Assembly (NCBI RefSeq): GCF_007827795.1
Contig: NZ_VITI01000002.1
Coordinates: 248,001 to 312,000, forward strand
Length of the DNA: 64,000 nt
Direction: 5' to 3'
Source of the DNA: Azospirillum brasilense
Lineage (GTDB): Bacteria; Pseudomonadota; Alphaproteobacteria; Azospirillales; Azospirillaceae
Numbering within the stretch: position 1 is the stretch's first letter; each line of letters opens with the position of its first letter. Position numbers and translations under genes: made by a program. Of this stretch, positions 55,403-64,000 are shown in pieces. The notes below the pieces were generated by a model. That model did no database searches and had not been told where the DNA came from. It saw nothing but the letters and a program-made list of their open reading frames with translations.

Positions 55403-56962
55403 TTACACCAGTCGTTCCAGCGCAGCCACAAGCGTTTCCCCCGCATCCCTGCCAGCATTCGTACGCAGCCACTCAAGCGGGCCCAGATCATAGACGTCCT
55501 GCCGCTTGGCCACTTCCTCCGTGGCGTCGGAAGCGTCGCCCCGACGGGCGGCGATGCGGTCGATGCGCGTGCCCAGCGGCGCGTCCAGCCAGATCCCGTC
55601 GAATCGCACGCCGGCGTCCGCCGCGAGACGGGCGACGGCGGTCCTCTCCTCCGGCCGGGCATGAACGGCGTCCAGCACCACCGCGTGCCCGGCGGCCAGC
55701 ACCGTCCGCGCCCGCTCCTGCAGCCCGGCGTAGACCCGTTCCGTCGCCGCCGGCGTGTAGGCATCCGCGGGAAGCCGCTCCGTCTCCCCGACCCCGAACA
55801 GGCGCTTGCGCAGCGCGTCGGAGCGCAGGACCACGGCACCCGGCGACGCGCCCAGCGATGGCGCCAGGGCGCGGGCGAGCCGGGTCTTGCCGGTGCCGGA
55901 CAGGCCGCCGATGGCGACCAGCCGCGGCGGCGGCGGTTCCAGCGCCGCGACGGCCTGCTTCAGATAGGCCTGCGCCTCCTCTTCCGACCTCCGCTCCGCG
56001 TCCTCGCCGGGGCGGAGCGCCGCCGTGGTGGCGGCGATCTTGGCGCGGATGGCCGCCCGCGCCGACAGGAACAGGGGCAGCGGCGCCAACGCGCCATAGT
56101 CCTCCGTCGCGTCCAGGCTGCGGTTGAGAAAGGCGTTGGCGAGGGGGCGAAGCCGCCGCCGCTCCAGATCCATCAGCAGAAAGGCGAGGTCGTAAGCGAC
56201 GTCGATGACCGCCAGCCGCTCATCGAACTCGATGCCGTCGAACAGGACCGGCTTGTCGCCCAGCAGCACGATGTTCCGCAGATGCAGATCGCCGTGGCAA
56301 TGCCGGACGAAGCCGTCCCGCCGCCGTTCCTCCAACAGCGGGGTCAAGCGCTCCAGCGCGGCCGCGGATTTGCGGGCCAGCGATTCGACGTCCTCCGGCG
56401 GAAACAGCGACGGTCTGGCGCGCAGTTCGGCGATGTTGCCGTCCACCACCTCCCGCATCGCCACGGCCCCGCCGCCGTCCGGGCGCGGCTCCGCGACCTT
56501 GTGAAAGACGGTCACGGCGTCGGCCAGCTTGCGAATCAACTCGTCGTCGAGACCGCCCCGCTCCGCCACGCGGTCCAGAAGGGCGTCCTGTGGAAATCGG
56601 CGCATCGCAACCAGCCAGTCCAGCGCCGTTCCACCCGCCGCATCCTCGCCGCCGAAGGCGAGCCCGCCGTCCGCCCGCCGCACCACCGACTCCAGGCCAA
56701 GATACAGGGATGGCGCGGTTCGCCGGTTCAGCCGCAGTTCCTCCAGGCAAGCCGCGCGGCGCCGCGCGACCGTCGAATAGTCGAGATAGGGGTAGCGAAC
56801 CGCACGCTTCAGCTTGTAGGCCCGCTCACCGGCCAGAAAGACGATGGCGGCATGGGTTTCGACGCGCTCCACCGCCGCCCCGCCGTGGCTCGCCGGATCG
56901 GCGAGGAAGGCGACCGCCAACGGCATCGGGTCCTGGGTCGGATCGGAAGAGGCGTGCTGCAT
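55403..56962 (-). CDS. Fusion of aminoglycoside-phosphotransferase-like kinase and AAA ATPase domain
   Basis: A 519-residue bifunctional protein. Residues about 30-330 are an APH-like kinase fold with the catalytic loop CHGDLHLRNIVLL and metal-binding LFDGIEFDE. Residues about 345-510 are a P-loop kinase-like domain with GGLSGTGKTRLARAL, a Walker-B-like AVVLDAVHARPEER and an arginine-rich lid. This fusion is widespread in proteobacteria and is annotated as a bifunctional phosphotransferase/ATP-binding protein; the physiological substrate is unknown and drug resistance should not be assumed. Confidence 0.88.
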   Translation of the reverse strand: MQHASSDPTQDPMPLAVAFLADPASHGGAAVERVETHAAIVFLAGERAYKLKRAVRYPYLDYSTVARRRAACLEELRLNRRTAPSLYLGLESVVRRADGGLAFGGEDAAGGTALDWLVAMRRFPQDALLDRVAERGGLDDELIRKLADAVTVFHKVAEPRPDGGGAVAMREVVDGNIAELRARPSLFPPEDVESLARKSAAALERLTPLLEERRRDGFVRHCHGDLHLRNIVLLGDKPVLFDGIEFDERLAVIDVAYDLAFLLMDLERRRLRPLANAFLNRSLDATEDYGALAPLPLFLSARAAIRAKIAATTAALRPGEDAERRSEEEAQAYLKQAVAALEPPPPRLVAIGGLSGTGKTRLARALAPSLGASPGAVVLRSDALRKRLFGVGETERLPADAYTPAATERVYAGLQERARTVLAAGHAVVLDAVHARPEERTAVARLAADAGVRFDGIWLDAPLGTRIDRIAARRGDASDATEEVAKRQDVYDLGPLEWLRTNAGRDAGETLVAALERLV

Positions 56963-57208
56963 GACGGCAGTCTAGCACGCTCCCGCGATCCCCGATGAGC
57001 CCCGCCAACCGCCTGAACCTTCGCAAACAGGGCAACCCTCCCACCATTGACGTGGGGTGCGGGGCGCACGACATCTGGGAGTAGCACCGTTACGCGCTTG
57101 CGCGGGGGTGCGGTGCAACGCGTAATGCCACAACCGCGCCGAGATCGGGCGCGGTAGGCTGGAGCAGCCGGAGTAGGACGGTCAACGATCGATCGGGAGC
57201 AAGCCGCC

Positions 57209-57784
57209 GTGCGTCAAGGGACTTCGTGCCTCTGTCTGGTGGTTGCCGTGGCGGGCTTCGCGCTCTCCGCTCCCGCAGGCGCGCAGACCCTGTCCATGCC
57301 GGACGACCGGATCGGCAACTGGAAGATCGGCGGCCTCGCCTACAGCGTCGGGGACACGCCGGATACCAAGGTGTCCGACCTGCACAACAAGATCCGCATC
57401 GGCTCCTCCCTCCTGCCCAAGCTCGACGGTTATGCGGAGGTGCGCCCCTGGGTGTCGCTCGGTCCCAGCGCGCCGGACGGCAACCTCCACGGGATGGGCG
57501 GCATCCTGATCGACGTTCCGCTGGGAGGGTCCTCCTTCGTCTTCACGCCCAGCGTCGGCGCCGGAACCCTGCCGGTCACCCCCCGCGACCCGTCGGCGTC
57601 GGGCAGCGTGGTCGAGTTCCGATCCCAGCTCGAACTTGGCTACCAGTTCGAGAACAAGGCCCGCTTCAGCCTGGGCTACAGCCGCATCGACACCAGCGGC
57701 CCCACCGCGGACTCCGCCACGCCGGCCAACAACGTGTTCGGTTTCTATTACCGAATGCCGTTCGGAGCCTTCACCGGACGCTGA
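57209..57784 (+). CDS. Secreted beta-barrel protein related to PagL/acyloxyacyl hydrolase
   Basis: A 191-residue protein with a signal peptide (CLVVAVAGFALSAPAGAQTL). The rest is strand-rich, with YAEVRPWVSLGPSAPDG and VEFRSQLELGYQFENKARFS, and ends in an aromatic-rich strand, FGFYYRMPFGAF, as in outer-membrane barrels. The EFRSQLELGY stretch recalls lipid A deacylase PagL. However, the catalytic segment, normally with His-x-Ser-Asn, reads YSRIDTSG here, so deacylase activity is doubtful. The GTG start has GGGAG nine bases upstream. Confidence 0.7.
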   Translation: MRQGTSCLCLVVAVAGFALSAPAGAQTLSMPDDRIGNWKIGGLAYSVGDTPDTKVSDLHNKIRIGSSLLPKLDGYAEVRPWVSLGPSAPDGNLHGMGGILIDVPLGGSSFVFTPSVGAGTLPVTPRDPSASGSVVEFRSQLELGYQFENKARFSLGYSRIDTSGPTADSATPANNVFGFYYRMPFGAFTGR

Positions 57785-57946
57785 GAATTCGCTCGTTCTT
57801 TTGCGGCGCAGCATGACCATCCGCGAATCACTTCGGGTTTCCTCTGACGCGGAGGCTGCGCAAAAGGTCTGGCAATACTCGCCTTAACCACTTGTTAATG
57901 ACGGCTGGTTCTATTGACCTCGGGGATCAACGCCGGGGATTCGATC

Positions 57947-58489
57947 ATGGCCAAGCGCAAGACCGCCACCGCTAAGACCGCCGAAGCCGCTCCGTCGCTC
58001 GAAGCGGCTGAAGCGCTCGCCACCGACACCGGGGCGGAAATCGTCCTGAACACCAACTTCGCGGCCATCGAGCAGGACGCTGTCGCGCTGCTGCACGCCG
58101 CCAGCCTTCTCGTCGAAGCCGACACGCCGGAAAAGGCGAATCACGCGCTCGACCACAATCTCCGTCTCTGGGTCGCCATCAAGACGGTGCTCCAGAACGA
58201 AGAGAACACGCTGGATTCCGAGGTCAAGGCGAACCTGCGCAACCTCGCGCAGTACGTCACCGTCACCACGATGGAAGCCACCCAGGGCTCCATCGAGACG
58301 CGCAAGCTGGTGTCGCTGTCGCGCATCAACATGCACATCGCCGAGGGACTGCTGCACGGCCAGAAGAGCCGCATGGTGCAGGAGCGCGCCTATGAGATCT
58401 GGGAGCGCGAAGGCCGCCCGGACGGGCGCGAGATGGACCATTGGCTGCGGGCCGAGGCGGAAATCGCCGAGGCGCTGAACAACCGCTGA
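57947..58489 (+). CDS. FlaF-like flagellar regulator fused to a DUF2934 domain
   Basis: A 180-residue cytosolic protein. Residues about 50-140 match FlaF: ANHALDHNLRLWVAIKTVLQ, then LDSEVKANLRNLAQYVTVTT and LVSLSRINMHIAEGLLHG, the pattern N-x-x-LW, E-x-x-A-x-L and I-N-x-x-I-x-x-GL. Residues about 148-175, RAYEIWEREGRPDGREMDHW, are the DUF2934 motif. FlaF assists flagellin secretion and translation control in alphaproteobacteria. No flagellar gene is adjacent. The N-terminus is Ala/Lys/Thr-rich. ATG 57947 is preferred to an in-frame GTG/ATG upstream at 57914. Confidence 0.75.
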   Translation: MAKRKTATAKTAEAAPSLEAAEALATDTGAEIVLNTNFAAIEQDAVALLHAASLLVEADTPEKANHALDHNLRLWVAIKTVLQNEENTLDSEVKANLRNLAQYVTVTTMEATQGSIETRKLVSLSRINMHIAEGLLHGQKSRMVQERAYEIWEREGRPDGREMDHWLRAEAEIAEALNNR

Positions 58490-58550
58490 CGGCACGCGCA
58501 CCGGCCGGATCGGCGTCGCACCGCAATCCGGCCATTCCGTCAGGACATGA

Positions 58551-58582
58551 CCACCCGCGTCGCGGCAACGTGACGCGGGTGG
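58551..58582 (+). terminator. Terminator-like hairpin after the FlaF-like gene
   Basis: CCACCCGCGTC (58551-58561) and GACGCGGGTGG (58572-58582) form a perfect 11-base stem with a 10-base loop. It is followed by TTGCAGTTG, so the T tract is poor. It lies between two co-directional genes. Confidence 0.6.
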
Positions 58583-58604
58583 TTGCAGTTGATAGCATCC
58601 GGGC

Positions 58605-59567
58605 GTGACCGCGCCCCCCCTCTCCCCCGCCCCCGCCCGTCCCGCGACGCCCCGCCACATCCGCGTGGAGAACATACCGCTCGGCATCGTCATGATGCTG
58701 GGATCGGTGCTGCTGTTCTCCGTGATGAACGTGCTGGTGAAGCTGCTCTCGGAGACGTATCCCGTCATCGAGGTGACCTTCTTCCGCAACGCCATGGCCC
58801 TGATTCCCGTGGCGGTGGTCATCTCGTTGCAGGGCGGCTGGATCAACAGCCTGCGCACCGAGCGCCCGATGGGCCATGTCTGGCGCTCGGTCGTCGGGCT
58901 GACGGCGATGTCCCTGACCTTCTGGTCGTTCAGTTTGCTGCCACTGGGCGACGCTGTGGCGCTGAATTTCTCGGCCCCGCTGTTCCTCACCGCCCTGTCG
59001 GTGCCGCTGCTCGGCGAAAAGGTCGGCATCCACCGGTGGAGCGCGGTGCTGGTCGGCTTTGTCGGCGTTCTCATCATGGTCCGGCCGTCGGGCGAGATGC
59101 TGACGCATCTGGGCGCGCTGGTCGCGCTCGGCGCCGCCTTCTGCCAGTCCTTCGCGATGGTGGCGATCCGCCAGCTCAGCAAGACCGAGCACGCCAACAC
59201 CATCGTCTTCTACTTCACCGCCATAACCACCCTGATCCTGGCGCTGGTCATGCCCTTCGTGTGGATCACTCCGCACAACCTGACCGACCTCGCCCTGCTG
59301 TCAGCCACCGGCGTGCTGGGCGGCGGCGCCCAACTGTTCCTGACGCGGGCCTATTCGCTGGCCCCGGCGGCCGTGGTGGCGCCCTTCAACTACGCCGCGC
59401 TGCTGTGGGCCGTTCTGTTCGGCTGGATGCTGTGGGGCGAGATGCCCACCCTGCATATGGTGCTGGGAGCCGCCGTGGTGGCGGTCAGTGGCCTTTACAT
59501 CCTGCACCGCGAAACCCGCCGCCGTCTGCCGCCCACCCCGCCCGCGATGAGCGGCGGCGGCGATTGA
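58605..59567 (+). CDS. EamA/DMT-family transporter
   Basis: A 320-residue inner-membrane protein with ten hydrophobic helices in two EamA units. The first begins LGIVMMLGSVLLFSVMNVLV; EVTFFRNAMALIPVAVVI and FSAPLFLTALSVPLLGEKVG are typical, and the second unit ends APFNYAALLWAVLFGWMLWG. It resembles the RhaT/S-adenosylmethionine-uptake-like or riboflavin-importer-like DMT branch, but the substrate is unknown. The GTG start at 58605 is the only frame start before the conserved part. Confidence 0.88.
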   Translation: MTAPPLSPAPARPATPRHIRVENIPLGIVMMLGSVLLFSVMNVLVKLLSETYPVIEVTFFRNAMALIPVAVVISLQGGWINSLRTERPMGHVWRSVVGLTAMSLTFWSFSLLPLGDAVALNFSAPLFLTALSVPLLGEKVGIHRWSAVLVGFVGVLIMVRPSGEMLTHLGALVALGAAFCQSFAMVAIRQLSKTEHANTIVFYFTAITTLILALVMPFVWITPHNLTDLALLSATGVLGGGAQLFLTRAYSLAPAAVVAPFNYAALLWAVLFGWMLWGEMPTLHMVLGAAVVAVSGLYILHRETRRRLPPTPPAMSGGGD

Positions 59568-59598
59568 CCGTCCGGACCTGACGGCCTCACGTCGCCGA

Positions 59599-59640
59599 CT
59601 TCATTCCGCCGGCTTCATTCCGCTGGCTTCATTCCGCTGG
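59599..59640 (-). repeat. 14-base tandem repeat spanning the hybrid kinase stop codon
   Basis: CTTCATTCCGCCGG, CTTCATTCCGCTGG and CTTCATTCCGCTGG occupy 59599-59612, 59613-59626 and 59627-59640 (plus-strand reading). The last copy contains the kinase stop (59629-59631). The unit is not a multiple of three, so the copies lie outside the reading frame. Confidence 0.8.
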
Positions 59641-62600
59641 TTGCAGGGAGCGCTCCATGGCACCGGCGAGTTGGCGCGGGGTCACCGGTTTGTGCATCAG
59701 GCCGAAACCGTGGCGCACGGCATCGCGCTGACACTCCGGACCGGTTTCCCCGGTCACGATGATCGCCGGGATCTCGGCGTCGAACAGCCGACGGATGTCG
59801 AGGATGGCTTCGGTGCCGACCTTGCCTTCGCGCAAGCGGTAGTCGGCGATGATGATGTCGGGCTTGCGGCTGACCGAGCGCAGCTTGTCCACCGCCTGCT
59901 CCCCCGAGCCGGCGATCAGCACCTCGTACCCCCATTCGCGCAGGATGGCCTGAAGGCCGAGCAGCACGATGGCGTCGTCGTCGATGACCATGGCCAGCCG
60001 CTCATCGCCGCTCGCCGACGCCGCAAGCACGGGGACCATCGGCTCTACAGGCTTCGAAGTCTCGCCCACCGGCACCTCGATGGTGAAGACCGACCCCGCG
60101 CCGGGCGTGGAGCGGACGGTCACCGGATGGTCCAGAAGCTGCCCGATGCGCTGCACGATGGCGAGGCCCAGCCCAAGCCCCTGGCTGCGGTCGCGCTCCG
60201 GGTTGCCGACCTGATGGAACTCCTCGAAGATTCGCGGCAGCTGCTCTTCGGAAATGCCGATGCCGGTGTCGGCAACCGTTATCCGCATCCGCCCGCCCAC
60301 GGCCGTGCAGGTGATGGCGATGCTGCCCCGCTCCGTGTAGCGGATGGCGTTCTCCACGAGATTGCGGATCATCCGGCCCAGCAGCACCCGATCGGAGCGG
60401 ATGTTCAGCGGACACCCCTCCATCGTCCAGTCGAGCCCCTTGCCGCGGGCCACCGGGGCATAGCCCGCCGCGATGTGGTCGAGCAGCAGCGCCACCGGAA
60501 AATCCTCCAGCGTCGGCTTGACCACCCCAGCGTCCAGGCGCGACACGTCGAGCAGGCTGTCCAGCAGCCCCTTCAGCGCGTCCAGCCCGCTTTCCAGCAG
60601 GCGCAGCGCCTTCATGCCCTTTTCCCCCTGGACGTGGCCGTGCAGCGCGCCGGAGAACAGGTACAACGACTGCATCGGCTGACGGAGATCATGGCTGGCG
60701 GAGGCGAGGAACTTCGACTTGGACAAGGCCGCCTGCTCCGCCTCCTCCTTGGCGCGGCGCAGGGCGTCCTCGGCCTCCAGACGGTCGGTCACGTCGGTGT
60801 TCGTGCCGAACCACAGCACGACGGCCCCGTCGGAATCGCGAACGGGCAGCGCCCGCGACAGGAACCAGCGGAAAGCGCCGTCCCGCCCGGCCATGGGAAA
60901 AGTGTCCTCCCACGGTTCTCCGGTCTGGAACGATCGTTGAAGGCTGGCCGTGACGCGCTCGGCATGGTCGACGGGAAGAATTCCGTCCCACAGCGGACCC
61001 GTGGCGGCGTCCGCGCCCGCAACGCCGGTGTAGTCGCACCAGCGTTGGTTGTACCAGAAGATCCGGCCGTCCGGGCGGGCCATCCAGGCGAGCTGCGGGA
61101 TGGAATCCGCCAGCGTGCGGAATCGCAACCCGGCTTCCTCCGCCTCCTCCTTGGCGGCCTGCATGGCGTCGCGCGCCTCGAAGATGTCGGTGATGTCGGT
61201 GGAGGTGCCGAACCAGCGCTCCTCCCCGGTTTCCGGGTCGGTGATCGGCAGGGCGCGCTTCTTGAACCAGCGGTAGGTGCCGGCGGCGCTGCGGATGCGC
61301 GCCTCGGTGTCGAAGATCGTCCTGAGTTCGACCGCCTGCATCCAAATCGTGAGAAGGCGCTTCCGATCCTCGGGATGAACAGCCTCGGACCAGCCGAAAT
61401 CCCGTGCCTCCTCAGACTGCTGCCCAGTGTAGGACAGCCATTGTTGGCTGAGGAAGTCGCAGCTGCCATCCGCCCGGCAAGTCCAGACCATCTGCGGCAG
61501 CGCTTCCAATAGCGTGCGGTAGCGGTGCTCGCTGGCGCGCAGGGCCGCCTCCGCCGCGCGGTGGGCGGACACGTCGCGGAAGTAGATGGACAGGCCGCCG
61601 CCAACCTGCGGATAGACGTTGAACATGGTCCAGCGCTGGAAGATGCCGGACAGCGCCTCGAACTCCCGCGGCTGCTGGTCGGCCATGGCGGCTTCGAAAC
61701 TGCGGATGATCGTATTGCCCGCCACTTCCGGAAACAGATCCAGCAGGCAGTGACCGATGAGTTCTTCACGCGGTCGCTCGAACATCTCCTGGGCGCGTTT
61801 GTTCACGTAGGTGATCCGCCAATCGCGGTCGATGGCGTAGAAGGCGTCGCCGATGCTCTCCAGGATCTGGTTTGCCTGCTCCACCGCGCGCTCCAACGCC
61901 CGTTCGGCGAGCAGGCGCTTGCTGATGTCCTGGAAATAGATGGCCAACCCGGCGGACGACGGAAAAACCCGCAGGAAGAGCCAGACGCCGAGAGGCGCGA
62001 AGTAGGCTTCGAATTCGTCGGGATGGCGGTCCCTCATGGCGATGTGCAGACGGTCCCACAGCACCGTCCCCATGGCGTCGGGAAAGGCCTCCCACAAACG
62101 CTGTCCGGTCAGATCGCTGCTGCCGCCCATCAGGCCGCGCGCGCGTCCGTTCATGTAGACGATGCGCCAGGACCGGTCGATCTCGTAGACGCCGTCCGTC
62201 GTGCTTTCCAAAATGGCGTGGGATCGCCGGTCAGCCTCCGCCGCGGCTTCCGCCACCCGCGCGCGCCGCTCCGCCTCCTCCCGCCGGTGGTGGGAGCGGG
62301 CAAGGGCCCAGGCGACCAGCGCCGCCACCGCCAGCGCGCCCAGCCCGCCGCCGGCGACCGCGTAGACCGTGCGCCGCGCCGCCGCCTGGATCGGTTCGGC
62401 CGGCGTCCCGAGGGTCAGAAACCAGCCGGGCGCCGCCACCGAGCCGGCCTTCGCCGACAGCACCTCCTGCCCCTGCTGGGTACGGGACAGGAAAAACTCG
62501 TCGCCGGTTTTCAGCGCCTGGGCAAGAGACTCGTGCGCCGGCTTTCCGACCATTGGGTCGAAGGCCGTTTCGGACCTCGTCCGGGCGATGAAGCGCCCAT

Positions 62601-63195
62601 CGCGGTCGAAAAGCGCGACGATCCAGTTCGGCGTCGCCACCTGATCGACCAGAACCTGACGCAGGGACCAGGCCCGTACATAGGCGGTCAGGACCAGCCG
62701 CACCTCGCCCACGCCCCAAACCGGCACGCTGACCGCGAAGACCGGCTCCACCTTGCCGGCCGGGTCGCTGATGACGCCGCTGACCCAGACCTCTCCCGAC
62801 CGGAACACACGGTCCGCCTGGGCGGACCGTGCAGCCGGATCGATGTCGTTGGCTTCCGGTTCCTGAGGCCTGTGGAGCAGGGCGACGTCACCCTGGCGGT
62901 CGCGAACCTCCAGGGCGACCCAATCCGAACGCTGGCGCAGCGCACGTTCCGACCGCTCCATCCAAACGGCGCGGTCACCAAGGTCCAGCGAACGGGCTGA
63001 GGACATGATTTCAAGCGCGCTGCGCGTCATAAGGACGCGCCCGTCCACCGTCCGAACCGCCGCATCGGTAGCGTGGCGGACCAGTTCTTCCACCGACCGT
63101 TCCTGTTGACGATCGACCAGCATGATCGAGGCCACCGCAAAGGCGACGAGCGGAAGAAGCGCCAGCAGGGCCACGAAGGGGAGACGAAGGCGCAT
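59629..63195 (-). CDS. Multi-PAS hybrid sensor histidine kinase
   Basis: A 1188-residue membrane kinase. Two membrane helices (about 7-27 and 278-300) flank a periplasmic Cache-like sensor (WIVALFDRDGRFIARTRSET, GWFLTLGTPAEPIQ). Four PAS domains follow (about 325-430, 440-545, 560-690, 695-815), the last two with typical WFGTSTDITD endings. The HisKA box is SASHDLRQPMQSLYLFSG, then HATPase (NLVENAIRYTERG, VADTGIGISEEQ, GLGLGLAIV) and a C-terminal receiver with the phosphoacceptor in IIIADYRLREGKVG. No output partner is adjacent. It probably integrates several signals, but ligands are unknown. Confidence 0.93.
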   Translation of the reverse strand: MRLRLPFVALLALLPLVAFAVASIMLVDRQQERSVEELVRHATDAAVRTVDGRVLMTRSALEIMSSARSLDLGDRAVWMERSERALRQRSDWVALEVRDRQGDVALLHRPQEPEANDIDPAARSAQADRVFRSGEVWVSGVISDPAGKVEPVFAVSVPVWGVGEVRLVLTAYVRAWSLRQVLVDQVATPNWIVALFDRDGRFIARTRSETAFDPMVGKPAHESLAQALKTGDEFFLSRTQQGQEVLSAKAGSVAAPGWFLTLGTPAEPIQAAARRTVYAVAGGGLGALAVAALVAWALARSHHRREEAERRARVAEAAAEADRRSHAILESTTDGVYEIDRSWRIVYMNGRARGLMGGSSDLTGQRLWEAFPDAMGTVLWDRLHIAMRDRHPDEFEAYFAPLGVWLFLRVFPSSAGLAIYFQDISKRLLAERALERAVEQANQILESIGDAFYAIDRDWRITYVNKRAQEMFERPREELIGHCLLDLFPEVAGNTIIRSFEAAMADQQPREFEALSGIFQRWTMFNVYPQVGGGLSIYFRDVSAHRAAEAALRASEHRYRTLLEALPQMVWTCRADGSCDFLSQQWLSYTGQQSEEARDFGWSEAVHPEDRKRLLTIWMQAVELRTIFDTEARIRSAAGTYRWFKKRALPITDPETGEERWFGTSTDITDIFEARDAMQAAKEEAEEAGLRFRTLADSIPQLAWMARPDGRIFWYNQRWCDYTGVAGADAATGPLWDGILPVDHAERVTASLQRSFQTGEPWEDTFPMAGRDGAFRWFLSRALPVRDSDGAVVLWFGTNTDVTDRLEAEDALRRAKEEAEQAALSKSKFLASASHDLRQPMQSLYLFSGALHGHVQGEKGMKALRLLESGLDALKGLLDSLLDVSRLDAGVVKPTLEDFPVALLLDHIAAGYAPVARGKGLDWTMEGCPLNIRSDRVLLGRMIRNLVENAIRYTERGSIAITCTAVGGRMRITVADTGIGISEEQLPRIFEEFHQVGNPERDRSQGLGLGLAIVQRIGQLLDHPVTVRSTPGAGSVFTIEVPVGETSKPVEPMVPVLAASASGDERLAMVIDDDAIVLLGLQAILREWGYEVLIAGSGEQAVDKLRSVSRKPDIIIADYRLREGKVGTEAILDIRRLFDAEIPAIIVTGETGPECQRDAVRHGFGLMHKPVTPRQLAGAMERSLQPAE

Positions 63196-63467
63196 ACCCG
63201 ATTTTCACAAACAGTTGACGACACCCACTATAGACAGACACTCAGGCGACTCCCACAGAATCCGCCCGTCTATCACTACTTTCAACAGGAGCCGGGTGAA
63301 GTTCTTGAAATCCTCAAATGAAAGTTGGGTGCGCCAAAAAAGGTGGCAATGTGCGGAGCACAGGACCGCAAGCCGTCACAGCCCTGAATTGTCGATGCCC
63401 AAATATCGATGGCGGGCCTGCGGGAATTCGATTTGCCGCGGAGACAGGCGCGCGGCACAGTGGCGCA

Positions 63468-64000
63468 ATGCCTGATTCCGTGCCCCACTCCGCTTCCGCC
63501 GCCCGGCGCGGCGACATCCGCTTCGGCGAGTTCGTCGCGCTCATGGCCCTTCTGATGGCGCTGACGGCGCTGTCCATCGACATCATGCTGGTCGCCTTGC
63601 CGGAGATCGCCCACACATTCGGCGTGGTGCGGGAAAACGACCGGCAGCTCGTCATCACCGCCTACATGCTGGGCTTCGCCGTCGGACAGCCCTTTCACGG
63701 GCCGCTGTCCGACCGGTTCGGGCGCAAACCGGTGCTGGCCGCCGGTCTGGTGATCTTCGCCATCGGGTCGCTGGGCGCGGTCTTCGCCCCCAGCTTCACG
63801 ACGCTGCTGGCCGCCCGCGCGCTGCAGGGCTTCGGCGCCGCCGCGCCGCGCGTCGTCGCCATCGCCATCGTGCGCGACCGCTTCGTCGGGCGCGACATGG
63901 CGCGGGTGATGTCCTTCGTCATGATGATCTTCATCATCGTGCCGATCATCGCCCCGGCCCTGGGCGAGGGAATCCTGCATCTCGGCACTTGGCCGTGGGT
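63468..64000 (+). CDS. Bcr/CflA-type MFS drug exporter, N-terminal part (cut by window edge)
   Basis: The first 177 codons of a major-facilitator exporter; the rest is outside the window. The start (MPDSVPHSASAARRGDIRFG) leads into helix one (ALLMALTALSIDIMLVALPE), then VITAYMLGFAVGQPFHGPLS with the loop DRFGRKPVLAAGLVIFA, the motif of this superfamily. LQGFGAAAPRVVAIAIVRDR is typical of the Bcr/CflA branch. It is divergent from the hybrid kinase with a 272-base gap in which no site was recognised. Confidence 0.9.
   Translation, partial: MPDSVPHSASAARRGDIRFGEFVALMALLMALTALSIDIMLVALPEIAHTFGVVRENDRQLVITAYMLGFAVGQPFHGPLSDRFGRKPVLAAGLVIFAIGSLGAVFAPSFTTLLAARALQGFGAAAPRVVAIAIVRDRFVGRDMARVMSFVMMIFIIVPIIAPALGEGILHLGTWPW

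Noticed and set aside
55403..56962. Antibiotic resistance by the aminoglycoside-phosphotransferase-like domain.
   Set aside because: The fusion with a P-loop domain is a common chromosomal family of unknown substrate; resistance cannot be inferred from the fold.
57090..57125. TTACGCG-N22-CGCGTAA inverted repeat before the PagL-like gene.
   Set aside because: Short arms with a long spacer, no promoter elements recognised around it.

Overview
The window is about 64 kb of GC-rich chromosome whose genes are mostly G/C at third codon positions. It looks like an alphaproteobacterium of the Azospirillum / Rhodospirillales type. Pointers are an EcfG-like sigma factor with GGAAC-N16/17-YGTT promoters, a ChvG/ChvI-like sensor pair, a SUF operon headed by an Rrf2 regulator, a FlaF-like protein and an ethylene-receptor-like kinase. 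The genus is inferred; there is no rRNA or tRNA to settle it. No insertion sequence, prophage, CRISPR array or tRNA was seen, so this reads as core or stable accessory chromosome.

Layout. 1-1572: an RND efflux pump (cut by the window edge) and its adaptor, divergent from a LysR regulator. 1736-9170: LysR, a DUF1445 hydro-lyase, a TRAP transporter and PxpBCA 5-oxoprolinase, which together look like a pathway for uptake and breakdown of D-glutamate/5-oxoproline. 9181-11158: an ethylene-receptor-like histidine kinase and a lone receiver. 11378-19000: release factor 3, a chemoreceptor, asd and glgP; asd is preceded by a threonine-rich leader peptide and alternative hairpins, a textbook attenuator layout. 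19213-21932: a translationally coupled pair, GNAT-C39 peptidase fusion plus RimK-type ATP-grasp ligase, a candidate peptide-modifying system.

22025-25186: an EcfG-like sigma factor with its own type of promoter upstream, a soluble anti-sigma-like protein and a PhoD-type phosphatase. 25241-29324: a small unknown, an EamA exporter and a CPA1 antiporter with a cyclic-nucleotide domain. 29479-32513: an overlapping lipoprotein / response regulator / kinase operon. 33234-37307: an unknown acidic protein, then a three-gene membrane-stress cluster behind an EcfG-type promoter. 37594-44307: rrf2-sufB-C-D-S-U-T-A, complete, with a promoter/operator in front and a terminator behind.

44379-46917: three overlapping lipoprotein genes, including an M48 metalloprotease. 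47159-53340: pepN, cytochrome c, CoxG-like protein, a lipoprotein, folK, folB and a 52-residue protein with a clear promoter. 53401-56962: two small conserved unknowns, a universal stress protein and a kinase/ATPase fusion. 57209-64000: an outer-membrane-barrel candidate, a FlaF-DUF2934 fusion, a second EamA exporter, a large multi-PAS hybrid kinase and the start of a Bcr/CflA exporter.

The most interesting items are the asd threonine attenuator, the ethylene-receptor-like kinase, the GNAT/C39/ATP-grasp pair, the set of EcfG-type promoters, and repeated short tandem duplications that straddle stop codons.
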